64,000 nucleotides of DNA, from positions 1,417,780 to 1,481,779 of the forward strand of contig NZ_LTBL01000001.1 of NCBI RefSeq assembly GCF_018687785.1, written 5' to 3'. Numbering within the stretch: position 1 is the stretch's first letter; each line of letters starts with the position of its first letter. The notes under the pieces were generated by a model. The model did no database searches. It was not told where the DNA came from and was given only the letters and a program-made list of their open reading frames with translations. This document shows, in pieces, positions 26,827 through 39,700 of this stretch. Source of the DNA: Methanovulcanius yangii (lineage in GTDB: Archaea; Halobacteriota; Methanomicrobia; Methanomicrobiales; Methanomicrobiaceae). The translations under genes and the position numbers were made by a program.

Positions 26827-27594
26827 TTAATTGATTTTCCGGGTCATTGTATTCGCACCAGCCACTGCTACAACGGCAAAGGCGCCAAGTGCACCCCAGA
26901 CAGCGAGTGGCGTGGCAACGGAGGTGTTTGCATCGGCCGGCAATTCCACATCATTCCACTGGAGCTCCCATCCTTCGACATGGACGGCATGCTCAAAGGT
27001 GATGTTCTGTTTTCCGACCCGGATAGGGGGCGGGGTGATGGTTTCGTACTGGTGACCGGCGAGTGTAGTATTGATATTCGGGGTGTTGATCAGATCCTTC
27101 AGGAATGCATTCTCCGCACCGCCTTCTTCGAAGATGAGGACCCGGTTCGCCCGCCAGAGCTTCGGGTAGCCTTCCAGTGATGAAATATCGAGTGTCTTGA
27201 AAGTGAGAAGGGACGTGGAATCTGCAAAGGTTCCGTTCCTTTGTGCATCGAGGATGGGGGTGATATTGGTGAGGATGGTGTTCTTTCCGACGAAAGCGTG
27301 ATTATTACCTAGGATCATTTTTGGTATACTTTGCACAACGCTATATTTTTCTGAGAAATCACGGTTCAATAGAGCATTTTCCGTATGCTCAGAAAGTTCG
27401 TAATCAACCACCAGCAGTTCCGGATACAATGCAGTTATTTCAGTAAAAACATGCATATCCACATCTTCACAGGAACCACAGCTATTCGATGAGAAAAGAA
27501 ATGCATAATATTCCCCCTCATTTCCCTGAGCATCGACAACACCCATGCAACAGATGAAAACGAGAAACACTACCCACAAACGTCTCCACTTCAT
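26827..27594 (-). CDS. Secreted membrane-anchored thioredoxin-like CxxC protein
   Basis: This 255-residue protein has a signal peptide (about 1-22) and an extracytoplasmic domain whose first strand and CGSC redox pair (39-42, in SSNSCGSCEDVD) resemble thioredoxin-fold proteins. The SIPKMILG segment may hold the cis-Pro. A C-terminal transmembrane helix (about 228-248) ends in TRKIN. Several N-x-S/T sites are consistent with extracellular glycosylation. It lies 175 bases downstream of the giant surface-protein gene with its own TATA box, so a role in forming or shuffling disulfides of that Cys-rich protein is plausible but unproven. Confidence 0.72.
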   Translation of the reverse strand: MKWRRLWVVFLVFICCMGVVDAQGNEGEYYAFLFSSNSCGSCEDVDMHVFTEITALYPELLVVDYELSEHTENALLNRDFSEKYSVVQSIPKMILGNNHAFVGKNTILTNITPILDAQRNGTFADSTSLLTFKTLDISSLEGYPKLWRANRVLIFEEGGAENAFLKDLINTPNINTTLAGHQYETITPPPIRVGKQNITFEHAVHVEGWELQWNDVELPADANTSVATPLAVWGALGAFAVVAVAGANTMTRKIN

Positions 27595-27616
27595 ATGATG
27601 AGGGTAATCAGACGAC

Positions 27617-27628
27617 CATAAATAACCA
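27617..27628 (-). promoter_or_regulatory. TATA-like element for thioredoxin-like gene
   Basis: GGTTATTTATGG on the minus strand lies about 28 bases before the ATG at 27594, consistent with a leaderless transcript independent of the giant gene upstream. Confidence 0.5.
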
Positions 27629-27769
27629 CCGACTGGCAGACCAGCACAATAGCATTTAATTCATAAAGCAGCAGGTATCCGGCCCCAATTTCAGGATTCC
27701 AAAATAAACAGCCTTCAATTCGACAAAAAATTGAAGATTTATAACATGGGGATGGGGAAAGCCCTATCC

Positions 27770-30700
27770 TCACATTATTTTAATGAAGAATTTTTCATCC
27801 TTCGCGTTTTTATTCTCCTCTTTCTTTAACTGTCCAGGTGCTTCTGCACTGCCAGCCATGCACACATCTGAAGTACACACGCCGTCATCCGGATAATATG
27901 CAGTGAATTCCTCACATCCCCACTTGTAGTTGTTGATGCAATCAGCAAGCTCATGTGCGTCACCGTACTCTCCTCCCTCGTAGAGGACGTTGAGTATGTA
28001 ATCCCAGAGTTCCGCTACGGACACAATCGTTCCTTTGCAGTTGACTTCTTCAGATTCACATGCAGCCTTCAGAACGTCATAGCATTCCATGTAGATGATT
28101 GCTCCATATTCGTCTTCATACGAATACCGTGAGTAATCAATGGAATATACGAACCCGTCTTCGCTGTACGCCGAGGTGAGTTTCATTGCAATCATCTGTG
28201 CAATAGCCTTCTGCTTCGCATCCGATGCATCATAGTTCGCAAGCCGCTCATAGACATCCTCCCAGGCAAGACAGGTTGGGTCTATCATACCACAGGGCGG
28301 GGTTGGATAGTCTATCTCGAAGAATTCATCAGGCACCTGACGGCCGTTTGGCTTTTCGTCAAGGTACTTGCCTACATTATTCTTCCAGAATCCAATGGTC
28401 AGGCCACACCATTCGTTGAGATAGTCGTTGTCGATCGTGGTCTGGTTGCACGTATCGTTGCCGGGAGTGACCGTGACGGTGGTGTCACTGATGCTGACAA
28501 GCCATTCGGGACCGGGGTTGGTCTCGCTGACGGTGTAGTCACCAGGAACGAGGTTGTCCCATTTCAGCGTGCCGCCGAGGTAGCCGATCGTCTTGCAGTC
28601 GCCACTCGGATACGAAGGTCCGGTGATACAGACCTCGAACGTCTTGGCATCGTCGGGAGTGACGCCGTCCCAGTCGACGTTCTTGATCACTTCGAGACAG
28701 CCGAGGATGTACTCGTTCGTCACCGTCGCGGTTCCGACACCGCCACTTGTAACAGTAGCGCCGGAGTCGTCGATGACGGGGACTTCCCACTCACTGCCGA
28801 GAGCAGATTCCGTGACCGTGTAGGTGCCGGGAATCAGGTCGTCCCATCTCAGGACGCCGCCGGTCGTGCTCTTACAGTCACCACTCGGATACGAAGGACC
28901 GGTGATACAGATCTCAAAGAGAGTTCCGTCGGGAGTTACGCCGTTCCAGATGACATCTTTCGTTACCTCAAGGGAGCCGAGGATGTACTCGTTCGTCACC
29001 GTCGCGGTTCCGACACCACCACTTGTAACAGTAGCGCCGGAGTCGTCGATGACGGGGACTTCCCACTCACTGCCGAGAGCAGATTCCGTGACCGTGTAGG
29101 TGCCGGGAATCAGGTCGTCCCATCTCAGGACGCCGCCGGTCGTGCTCTTACAGTCACCACTCGGATACGAAGGACCGGTGATACAGATCTCAAAGAGAGT
29201 TCCGTCGGGAGTTACGCCGTTCCAGATGACATCTTTCGTTACCTCAAGGGAGCCGAGGATGTACTCGTTCGTCACCGTCGCGGTTCCGACACCACCACTT
29301 GTAACAGTAGCGCCGGAGTCGTCGATGACGGGGACTTCCCACTCACTGCCGAGAGCAGATTCCGTGACCGTGTAGGTGCCGGGAATCAGGTCGTCCCATC
29401 TCAGGACGCCGCCGGTCGTGCTCTTACAGTCACCACTCGGATACGAAGGACCGGTGATACAGATCTCAAAGAGAGTTCCGTCGGGAGTTACGCCGTTCCA
29501 GATGACATCTTTCGTTACCTCAAGGGAGCCGAGGATGTACTCGTTCGTCACCGTCGCGGTTCCGACACCACCACTTGTAACAGTAGCGCCGGAGTCGTCG
29601 ATGACGGGGACTTCCCACTCACTGCCGAGAGCAGATTCCGTGACCGTGTAGGTGCCGGGAATCAGGTCGTCCCATCTCAGGACGCCGCCGGTCGTGCTCT
29701 TACAGTCACCACTCGGATACGAAGGACCGGTGATACAGATCTCAAAGAGAGTTCCGCCGGGAGTTACGCCGTTCCAGATGACATCTTTCGTTACCTCAAG
29801 GGAGCCGAGGATGTACTCGTTCGTCACCGTCGCGGTTCCGACACCACCACTTGTAACAGTAGCGCCGGAGTCGTCGATGACGGGGACTTCCCACTCACTG
29901 CCGAGAGCAGATTCCGTGACCGTGTAGGTGCCGGGAATCAGGTCGTCCCATCTCAGGACGCCGCCGGTCGTGCTCTTACAGTCACCACTCGGATACGAAG
30001 GACCGGTGATACAGATCTCAAAGAGAGTTCCGTCGGGAGTTACGCCGTTCCAGATGACATCTTTCGTTACCTCAAGGGAGCCGAGGATGTACTCGTTCGT
30101 CACCGTCGCGGTTCCGACACCGCCACTTGTAACAGTAGCGCCGGAGTCGTCGATGACGGGGACTTCCCACTCACTGCCGAGAGCAGATTCCGTGACCGTG
30201 TAGGTGCCGGGAATCAGGTCGTCCCATCTCAGGACGCCGCCGGTCGTGCTCTTACAGTCACCACTCGGATACGAAGGACCGGTGATACAGATCTCAAAGA
30301 GAGTTCCGTCGGGAGTTACGCCGTTCCAGATGACATCTTTCGTTACCTCAAGGGAGCCGAGGATGTACTCGTTCGTCACCGTCGCGGTTCCGACACCGCC
30401 ACTTGTAACAGTAGCGCCGGAGTCGTCGATGACGGGGACTTCCCACTCACTGCCGAGAGCAGATTCCGTGACCGTGTAGGTGCCGGGAATCAGGTCGTCC
30501 CATCTCAGGACGCCGCCGGTCGTGCTCTTACAGTCACCACTCGGATACGAAGGACCGGTGATACAGATCTCAAAGAGAGTTCCGTCGGGAGTTACGCCGT
30601 TCCAGATGACATCTTTCGTTACCTCAAGGGAGCCGAGGATGTACTCGTTCGTCACCGTCGCGGTTCCGACACCACCACTTGTAACAGTAGCGCCGGAGTC

Positions 30701-33700
30701 GTCGATGACGGGGACTTCCCACTCACTGCCGAGAGCAGATTCCGTGACCGTGTAGGTGCCGGGAATCAGGTCGTCCCATCTCAGGACGCCGCCGGTCGTG
30801 CTCTTACAGTCACCACTCGGATACGAAGGACCGGTGATACAGATCTCAAAGAGAGTTCCGTCGGGAGTTACGCCGTTCCAGATGACATCTTTCGTTACCT
30901 CAAGGGAGCCGAGGATGTACTCGTTCGTCACCGTCGCGGTTCCGACACCACCACTTGTAACAGTAGCGCCGGAGTCGTCGATGACGGGGACTTCCCACTC
31001 ACTGCCGAGAGCAGATTCCGTGACCGTGTAGGTGCCGGGAATCAGGTCGTCCCATCTCAGGACGCCGCCGGTCGTGCTCTTACAGTCACCACTCGGATAC
31101 GAAGGACCGGTGATACAGATCTCAAAGAGAGTTCCGTCGGGAGTTACGCCGTTCCAGATGACATCTTTCGTTACCTCAAGGGAGCCGAGGATGTACTCGT
31201 TCGTCACCGTCGCGGTTCCGACACCGCCACTTGTAACAGTAGCGCCGGAGTCGTCGATGACGGGGACTTCCCACTCACTGCCGAGAGCAGATTCCGTGAC
31301 CGTGTAGGTGCCGGGAATCAGGTCGTCCCATCTCAGGACGCCGCCGGTCGTGCTCTTACAGTCACCACTCGGATACGAAGGACCGGTGATACAGATCTCA
31401 AAGAGAGTTCCGTCGGGAGTTACGCCGTTCCAGATGACATCTTTCGTTACCTCAAGGGAGCCGAGGATGTACTCGTTCGTCACCGTCGCGGTTCCGACAC
31501 CGCCACTTGTAACAGTAGCGCCGGAGTCGTCGATGACGGGGACTTCCCACTCACTGCCGAGAGCAGATTCCGTGACCGTGTAGGTGCCGGGAATCAGGTC
31601 GTCCCATCTCAGGACGCCGCCGGTCGTGCTCTTACAGTCACCACTCGGATACGAAGGACCGGTGATACAGATCTCAAAGAGAGTTCCGTCGGGAGTTACG
31701 CCGTTCCAGATGACATCTTTCGTTACCTCAAGGGAGCCGAGGATGTACTCGTTCGTCACCGTCGCGGTTCCGACACCGCCACTTGTAACAGTAGCGCCGG
31801 AGTCGTCGATGACGGGGACTTCCCACTCACTGCCGAGAGCAGATTCCGTGACCGTGTAGGTGCCGGGAATCAGGTCGTCCCATCTCAGGACGCCGCCGGT
31901 CGTGCTCTTACAGTCACCACTCGGATACGAAGGACCGGTGATACAGATCTCAAAGAGAGTTCCGTCGGGAGTTACGCCGTTCCAGATGACATCTTTCGTT
32001 ACCTCAAGGGAGCCGAGGATGTACTCGTTCGTCACCGTCGCGGTTCCGACACCACCACTTGTAACAGTAGCGCCGGAGTCGTCGATGACGGGGACTTCCC
32101 ACTCACTGCCGAGAGCAGATTCCGTGACCGTGTAGGTGCCGGGAATCAGGTCGTCCCATCTCAGGACGCCGCCGGTCGTGCTCTTACAGTCACCACTCGG
32201 ATACGAAGGACCGGTGATACAGATCTCAAAGAGAGTTCCGTCGGGAGTTACGCCGTTCCAGATGACATCTTTCGTTACCTCAAGGGAGCCGAGGATGTAC
32301 TCGTTCGTCACCGTCGCGGTTCCGACACCGCCACTTGTAACAGTAGCGCCGGAGTCGTCGATGACGGGGACTTCCCACTCACTGCCGAGAGCAGATTCCG
32401 TGACCGTGTAGGTGCCGGGAATCAGGTCGTCCCATCTCAGGACGCCGCCGGTCGTGCTCTTACAGTCACCACTCGGATACGAAGGACCGGTGATACAGAT
32501 CTCAAAGAGAGTTCCGTCGGGAGTTACGCCGTTCCAGATGACATCTTTCGTTACCTCAAGGGAGCCGAGGATGTACTCGTTCGTCACCGTCGCGGTTCCG
32601 ACACCGCCACTTGTAACAGTAGCGCCGGAGTCGTCGATGACGGGGACTTCCCACTCACTGCCGAGAGCAGATTCCGTGACCGTGTAGGTGCCGGGAATCA
32701 GGTCGTCCCATCTCAGGACGCCGCCGGTCGTGCTCTTACAGTCACCACTCGGATACGAAGGACCGGTGATACAGATCTCAAAGAGAGTTCCGTCGGGAGT
32801 TACGCCGTTCCAGATGACATCTTTCGTTACCTCAAGGGAGCCGAGGATGTACTCGTTCGTCACCGTCGCGGTTCCGACACCGCCACTTGTAACAGTAGCG
32901 CCGGAGTCGTCGATGACGGGGACTTCCCACTCACTGCCGAGAGCAGATTCCGTGACCGTGTAGGTGCCGGGAATCAGGTCGTCCCATCTCAGGACGCCGC
33001 CGGTCGTGCTCTTACAGTCACCACTCGGATACGAAGGACCGGTGATACAGATCTCAAAGAGAGTTCCGTCGGGAGTTACGCCGTTCCAGATGACATCTTT
33101 CGTTACCTCAAGGGAGCCGAGGATGTACTCGTTCGTCACCGTCGCGGTTCCGACACCGCCACTTGTAACAGTAGCGCCGGAGTCGTCGATGACGGGGACT
33201 TCCCACTCACTGCCGAGAGCAGATTCCGTGACCGTGTAGGTGCCGGGAATCAGGTCGTCCCATCTCAGGACGCCGCCGGTCGTGCTCTTACAGTCACCAC
33301 TCGGATACGAAGGACCGGTGATACAGATCTCAAAGAGAGTTCCGTCGGGAGTTACGCCGTTCCAGATGACATCTTTCGTTACCTCAAGGGAGCCGAGGAT
33401 GTACTCGTTCGTCACCGTCGCGGTTCCGACACCGCCACTTGTAACAGTAGCGCCGGAGTCGTCGATGACGGGGACTTCCCACTCACTGCCGAGAGCAGAT
33501 TCCGTGACCGTGTAGGTGCCGGGAATCAGGTCGTCCCATCTCAGGACGCCGCCGGTCGTGCTCTTACAGTCACCACTCGGATACGAAGGACCGGTGATAC
33601 AGATCTCAAAGAGAGTTCCGTCGGGAGTTACGCCGTTCCAGATGACATCTTTCGTTACCTCAAGGGAGCCGAGGATGTACTCGTTCGTCACCGTCGCGGT

Positions 33701-36700
33701 TCCGACACCACCACTTGTAACAGTAGCGCCGGAGTCGTCGATGACGGGGACTTCCCACTCACTGCCGAGAGCAGATTCCGTGACCGTGTAGGTGCCGGGA
33801 ATCAGGTCGTCCCATCTCAGGACGCCGCCGGTCGTGCTCTTACAGTCACCACTCGGATACGAAGGACCGGTGATACAGATCTCAAAGAGAGTTCCGTCGG
33901 GAGTTACGCCGTTCCAGATGACATCTTTCGTTACCTCAAGGGAGCCGAGGATGTACTCGTTCGTCACCGTCGCGGTTCCGACACCGCCACTTGTAACAGT
34001 AGCGCCGGAGTCGTCGATGACGGGGACTTCCCACTCACTGCCGAGAGCAGATTCCGTGACCGTGTAGGTGCCGGGAATCAGGTCGTCCCATCTCAGGACG
34101 CCGCCGGTCGTGCTCTTACAGTCACCACTCGGATACGAAGGACCGGTGATACAGATCTCAAAGAGAGTTCCGTCGGGAGTTACGCCGTTCCAGATGACAT
34201 CTTTCGTTACCTCAAGGGAGCCGAGGATGTACTCGTTCGTCACCGTCGCGGTTCCGACACCGCCACTTGTAACAGTAGCGCCGGAGTCGTCGATGACGGG
34301 GACTTCCCACTCACTGCCGAGAGCAGATTCCGTGACCGTGTAGGTGCCGGGAATCAGGTCGTCCCATCTCAGGACGCCGCCGGTCGTGCTCTTACAGTCA
34401 CCACTCGGATACGAAGGACCGGTGATACAGATCTCAAAGAGAGTTCCGTCGGGAGTTACGCCGTTCCAGATGACATCTTTCGTTACCTCAAGGGAGCCGA
34501 GGATGTACTCGTTCGTCACCGTCGCGGTTCCGACACCGCCACTTGTAACAGTAGCGCCGGAGTCGTCGATGACGGGGACTTCCCACTCACTGCCGAGAGC
34601 AGATTCCGTGACCGTGTAGGTGCCGGGAATCAGGTCGTCCCATCTCAGGACGCCGCCGGTCGTGCTCTTACAGTCACCACTCGGATACGAAGGACCGGTG
34701 ATACAGATCTCAAAGAGAGTTCCGTCGGGAGTTACGCCGTTCCAGATGACATCTTTCGTTACCTCAAGGGAGCCGAGGATGTACTCGTTCGTCACCGTCG
34801 CGGTTCCGACACCGCCACTTGTAACAGTAGCGCCGGAGTCGTCGATGACGGGGACTTCCCACTCACTGCCGAGAGCAGATTCCGTGACCGTGTAGGTGCC
34901 GGGAATCAGGTCGTCCCATCTCAGGACGCCGCCGGTCGTGCTCTTACAGTCACCACTCGGATACGAAGGACCGGTGATACAGATCTCAAAGAGAGTTCCG
35001 TCGGGAGTTACGCCGTTCCAGATGACATCTTTCGTTACCTCAAGGGAGCCGAGGATGTACTCGTTCGTCACCGTCGCGGTTCCGACACCGCCACTTGTAA
35101 CAGTAGCGCCGGAGTCGTCGATGACGGGGACTTCCCACTCACTGCCGAGAGCAGATTCCGTGACCGTGTAGGTGCCGGGAATCAGGTCGTCCCATCTCAG
35201 GACGCCGCCGGTCGTGCTCTTACAGTCACCACTCGGATACGAAGGACCGGTGATACAGATCTCAAAGAGAGTTCCGTCGGGAGTTACGCCGTTCCAGATG
35301 ACATCTTTCGTTACCTCAAGGGAGCCGAGGATGTACTCGTTCGTCACCGTCGCGGTTCCGACACCGCCACTTGTAACAGTAGCGCCGGAGTCGTCGATGA
35401 CGGGGACTTCCCACTCACTGCCGAGAGCAGATTCCGTGACCGTGTAGGTGCCGGGAATCAGGTCGTCCCATCTCAGGACGCCGCCGGTCGTGCTCTTACA
35501 GTCACCACTCGGATACGAAGGACCGGTGATACAGATCTCAAAGAGAGTTCCGTCGGGAGTTACGCCGTTCCAGATGACATCTTTCGTTACCTCAAGGGAG
35601 CCGAGGATGTACTCGTTCGTCACCGTCGCGGTTCCGACACCGCCACTTGTAACAGTAGCGCCGGAGTCGTCGATGACGGGGACTTCCCACTCACTGCCGA
35701 GAGCAGATTCCGTGACCGTGTAGGTGCCGGGAATCAGGTCGTCCCATCTCAGGACGCCGCCGGTCGTGCTCTTACAGTCACCACTCGGATACGAAGGACC
35801 GGTGATACAGATCTCAAAGAGAGTTCCGTCGGGAGTTACGCCGTTCCAGATGACATCTTTCGTTACCTCAAGGGAGCCGAGGATGTACTCGTTCGTCACC
35901 GTCGCGGTTCCGACACCGCCACTTGTAACAGTAGCGCCGGAGTCGTCGATGACGGGGACTTCCCACTCACTGCCGAGAGCAGATTCCGTGACCGTGTAGG
36001 TGCCGGGAATCAGGTCGTCCCATCTCAGGACGCCGCCGGTCGTGCTCTTACAGTCACCACTCGGATACGAAGGACCGGTGATACAGATCTCAAAGAGAGT
36101 TCCGTCGGGAGTTACGCCGTTCCAGATGACATCTTTCGTTACCTCAAGGGAGCCGAGGATGTACTCGTTCGTCACCGTCGCGGTTCCGACACCGCCACTT
36201 GTAACAGTAGCGCCGGAGTCGTCGATGACGGGGACTTCCCACTCACTGCCGAGAGCAGATTCCGTGACCGTGTAGGTGCCGGGAATCAGGTCGTCCCATC
36301 TCAGGACGCCGCCGGTCGTGCTCTTACAGTCACCACTCGGATACGAAGGACCGGTGATACAGATCTCAAAGAGAGTTCCGTCGGGAGTTACGCCGTTCCA
36401 GATGACATCTTTCGTTACCTCAAGGGAGCCGAGGATGTACTCGTTCGTCACCGTCGCGGTTCCGACACCGCCACTTGTAACAGTAGCGCCGGAGTCGTCG
36501 ATGACGGGGACTTCCCACTCACTGCCGAGAGCAGATTCCGTGACCGTGTAGGTGCCGGGAATCAGGTCGTCCCATCTCAGGACGCCGCCGGTCGTGCTCT
36601 TACAGTCACCACTCGGATACGAAGGACCGGTGATACAGATCTCAAAGAGAGTTCCGTCGGGAGTTACGCCGTTCCAGATGACATCTTTCGTTACCTCAAG

Positions 36701-39700
36701 GGAGCCGAGGATGTACTCGTTCGTCACCGTCGCGGTTCCGACACCGCCACTTGTAACAGTAGCGCCGGAGTCGTCGATGACGGGGACTTCCCACTCACTG
36801 CCGAGAGCAGATTCCGTGACCGTGTAGGTGCCGGGAATCAGGTCGTCCCATCTCAGGACGCCGCCGGTCGTGCTCTTACAGTCACCACTCGGATACGAAG
36901 GACCGGTGATACAGATCTCAAAGAGAGTTCCGTCGGGAGTTACGCCGTTCCAGATGACATCTTTCGTTACCTCAAGGGAGCCGAGGATGTACTCGTTCGT
37001 CACCGTCGCGGTTCCGACACCGCCACTTGTAACAGTAGCGCCGGAGTCGTCGATGACGGGGACTTCCCACTCACTGCCGAGAGCAGATTCCGTGACCGTG
37101 TAGGTGCCGGGAATCAGGTCGTCCCATCTCAGGACGCCGCCGGTCGTGCTCTTACAGTCACCACTCGGATACGAAGGACCGGTGATACAGATCTCAAAGA
37201 GAGTTCCGTCGGGAGTTACGCCGTTCCAGATGACATCTTTCGTTACCTCAAGGGAGCCGAGGATGTACTCGTTCGTCACCGTCGCGGTTCCGACACCGCC
37301 ACTTGTAACAGTAGCGCCGGAGTCGTCGATGACGGGGACTTCCCACTCACTGCCGAGAGCAGATTCCGTGACCGTGTAGGTGCCGGGAATCAGGTCGTCC
37401 CATCTCAGGACGCCGCCGGTCGTGCTCTTACAGTCACCACTCGGATACGAAGGACCGGTGATACAGATCTCAAAGAGAGTTCCGTCGGGAGTTACGCCGT
37501 TCCAGATGACATCTTTCGTTACCTCAAGGGAGCCGAGGATGTACTCGTTCGTCACCGTCGCGGTTCCGACACCGCCACTTGTAACAGTAGCGCCGGAGTC
37601 GTCGATGACGGGGACTTCCCACTCACTGCCGAGAGCAGATTCCGTGACCGTGTAGGTGCCGGGAATCAGGTCGTCCCATCTCAGGACGCCGCCGGTCGTG
37701 CTCTTACAGTCACCACTCGGATACGAAGGACCGGTGATACAGATCTCAAAGAGAGTTCCGTCGGGAGTTACGCCGTTCCAGATGACATCTTTCGTTACCT
37801 CAAGGGAGCCGAGGATGTACTCGTTCGTCACCGTCGCGGTTCCGACACCGCCACTTGTAACAGTAGCGCCGGAGTCGTCGATGACGGGGACTTCCCACTC
37901 ACTGCCGAGAGCAGATTCCGTGACCGTGTAGGTGCCGGGAATCAGGTCGTCCCATCTCAGGACGCCGCCGGTCGTGCTCTTACAGTCACCACTCGGATAC
38001 GAAGGACCGGTGATACAGATCTCAAAGAGAGTTCCGTCGGGAGTTACGCCGTTCCAGATGACATCTTTCGTTACCTCAAGGGAGCCGAGGATGTACTCGT
38101 TCGTCACCGTCGCGGTTCCGACACCGCCACTTGTAACAGTAGCGCCGGAGTCGTCGATGACGGGGACTTCCCACTCACTGCCGAGAGCAGATTCCGTGAC
38201 CGTGTAGGTGCCGGGAATCAGGTCGTCCCATCTCAGGACGCCGCCGGTCGTGCTCTTACAGTCACCACTCGGATACGAAGGACCGGTGATACAGATCTCA
38301 AAGAGAGTTCCGTCGGGAGTTACGCCGTTCCAGATGACATCTTTCGTTACCTCAAGGGAGCCGAGGATGTACTCGTTCGTCACCGTCGCGGTTCCGACAC
38401 CGCCACTTGTAACAGTAGCGCCGGAGTCGTCGATGACGGGGACTTCCCACTCACTGCCGAGAGCAGATTCCGTGACCGTGTAGGTGCCGGGAATCAGGTC
38501 GTCCCATCTCAGGACGCCGCCGGTCGTGCTCTTACAGTCACCACTCGGATACGAAGGACCGGTGATACAGATCTCAAAGAGAGTTCCGTCGGGAGTTACG
38601 CCGTTCCAGATGACATCTTTCGTTACCTCAAGGGAGCCGAGGATGTACTCGTTCGTCACCGTCGCGGTTCCGACACCGCCACTTGTAACAGTAGCGCCGG
38701 AGTCGTCGATGACGGGGACTTCCCACTCACTGCCGAGAGCAGATTCCGTGACCGTGTAGGTGCCGGGAATCAGGTCGTCCCATCTCAGGACGCCGCCGGT
38801 CGTGCTCTTACAGTCACCACTCGGATACGAAGGACCGGTGATACAGATCTCAAAGAGAGTTCCGTCGGGAGTTACGCCGTTCCAGATGACATCTTTCGTT
38901 ACCTCAAGGGAGCCGAGGATGTACTCGTTCGTCACCGTCGCGGTTCCGACACCGCCACTTGTAACAGTAGCGCCGGAGTCGTCGATGACGGGGACTTCCC
39001 ACTCACTGCCGAGAGCAGATTCCGTGACCGTGTAGGTGCCGGGAATCAGGTCGTCCCATCTCAGGACGCCGCCGGTCGTGCTCTTACAGTCACCACTCGG
39101 ATACGAAGGACCGGTGATACAGATCTCAAAGAGAGTTCCGTCGGGAGTTACGCCGTTCCAGATGACATCTTTCGTTACCTCAAGGGAGCCGAGGATGTAC
39201 TCGTTCGTCACCGTCGCGGTTCCGACACCACCACTTGTAACAGTAGCGCCGGAGTCGTCGATGACGGGGACTTCCCACTCACTGCCGAGAGCAGATTCCG
39301 TGACCGTGTAGGTGCCGGGAATCAGGTCGTCCCATCTCAGGACGCCGCCGGTCGTGCTCTTACAGTCACCACTCGGATACGAAGGACCGGTGATACAGAT
39401 CTCAAAGAGAGTTCCGTCGGGAGTTACGCCGTTCCAGATGACATCTTTCGTTACCTCAAGGGAGCCGAGGATGTACTCGTTCGTCACCGTCGCGGTTCCG
39501 ACACCGCCACTTGTAACAGTAGCGCCGGAGTCGTCGATGACGGGGACTTCCCACTCACTGCCGAGAGCAGATTCCGTGACCGTGTAGGTGCCGGGAATCA
39601 GGTCGTCCCATCTCAGGACGCCGCCGGTCGTGCTCTTACAGTCACCACTCGGATACGAAGGACCGGTGATACAGATCTCAAAGAGAGTTCCGTCGGGAGT

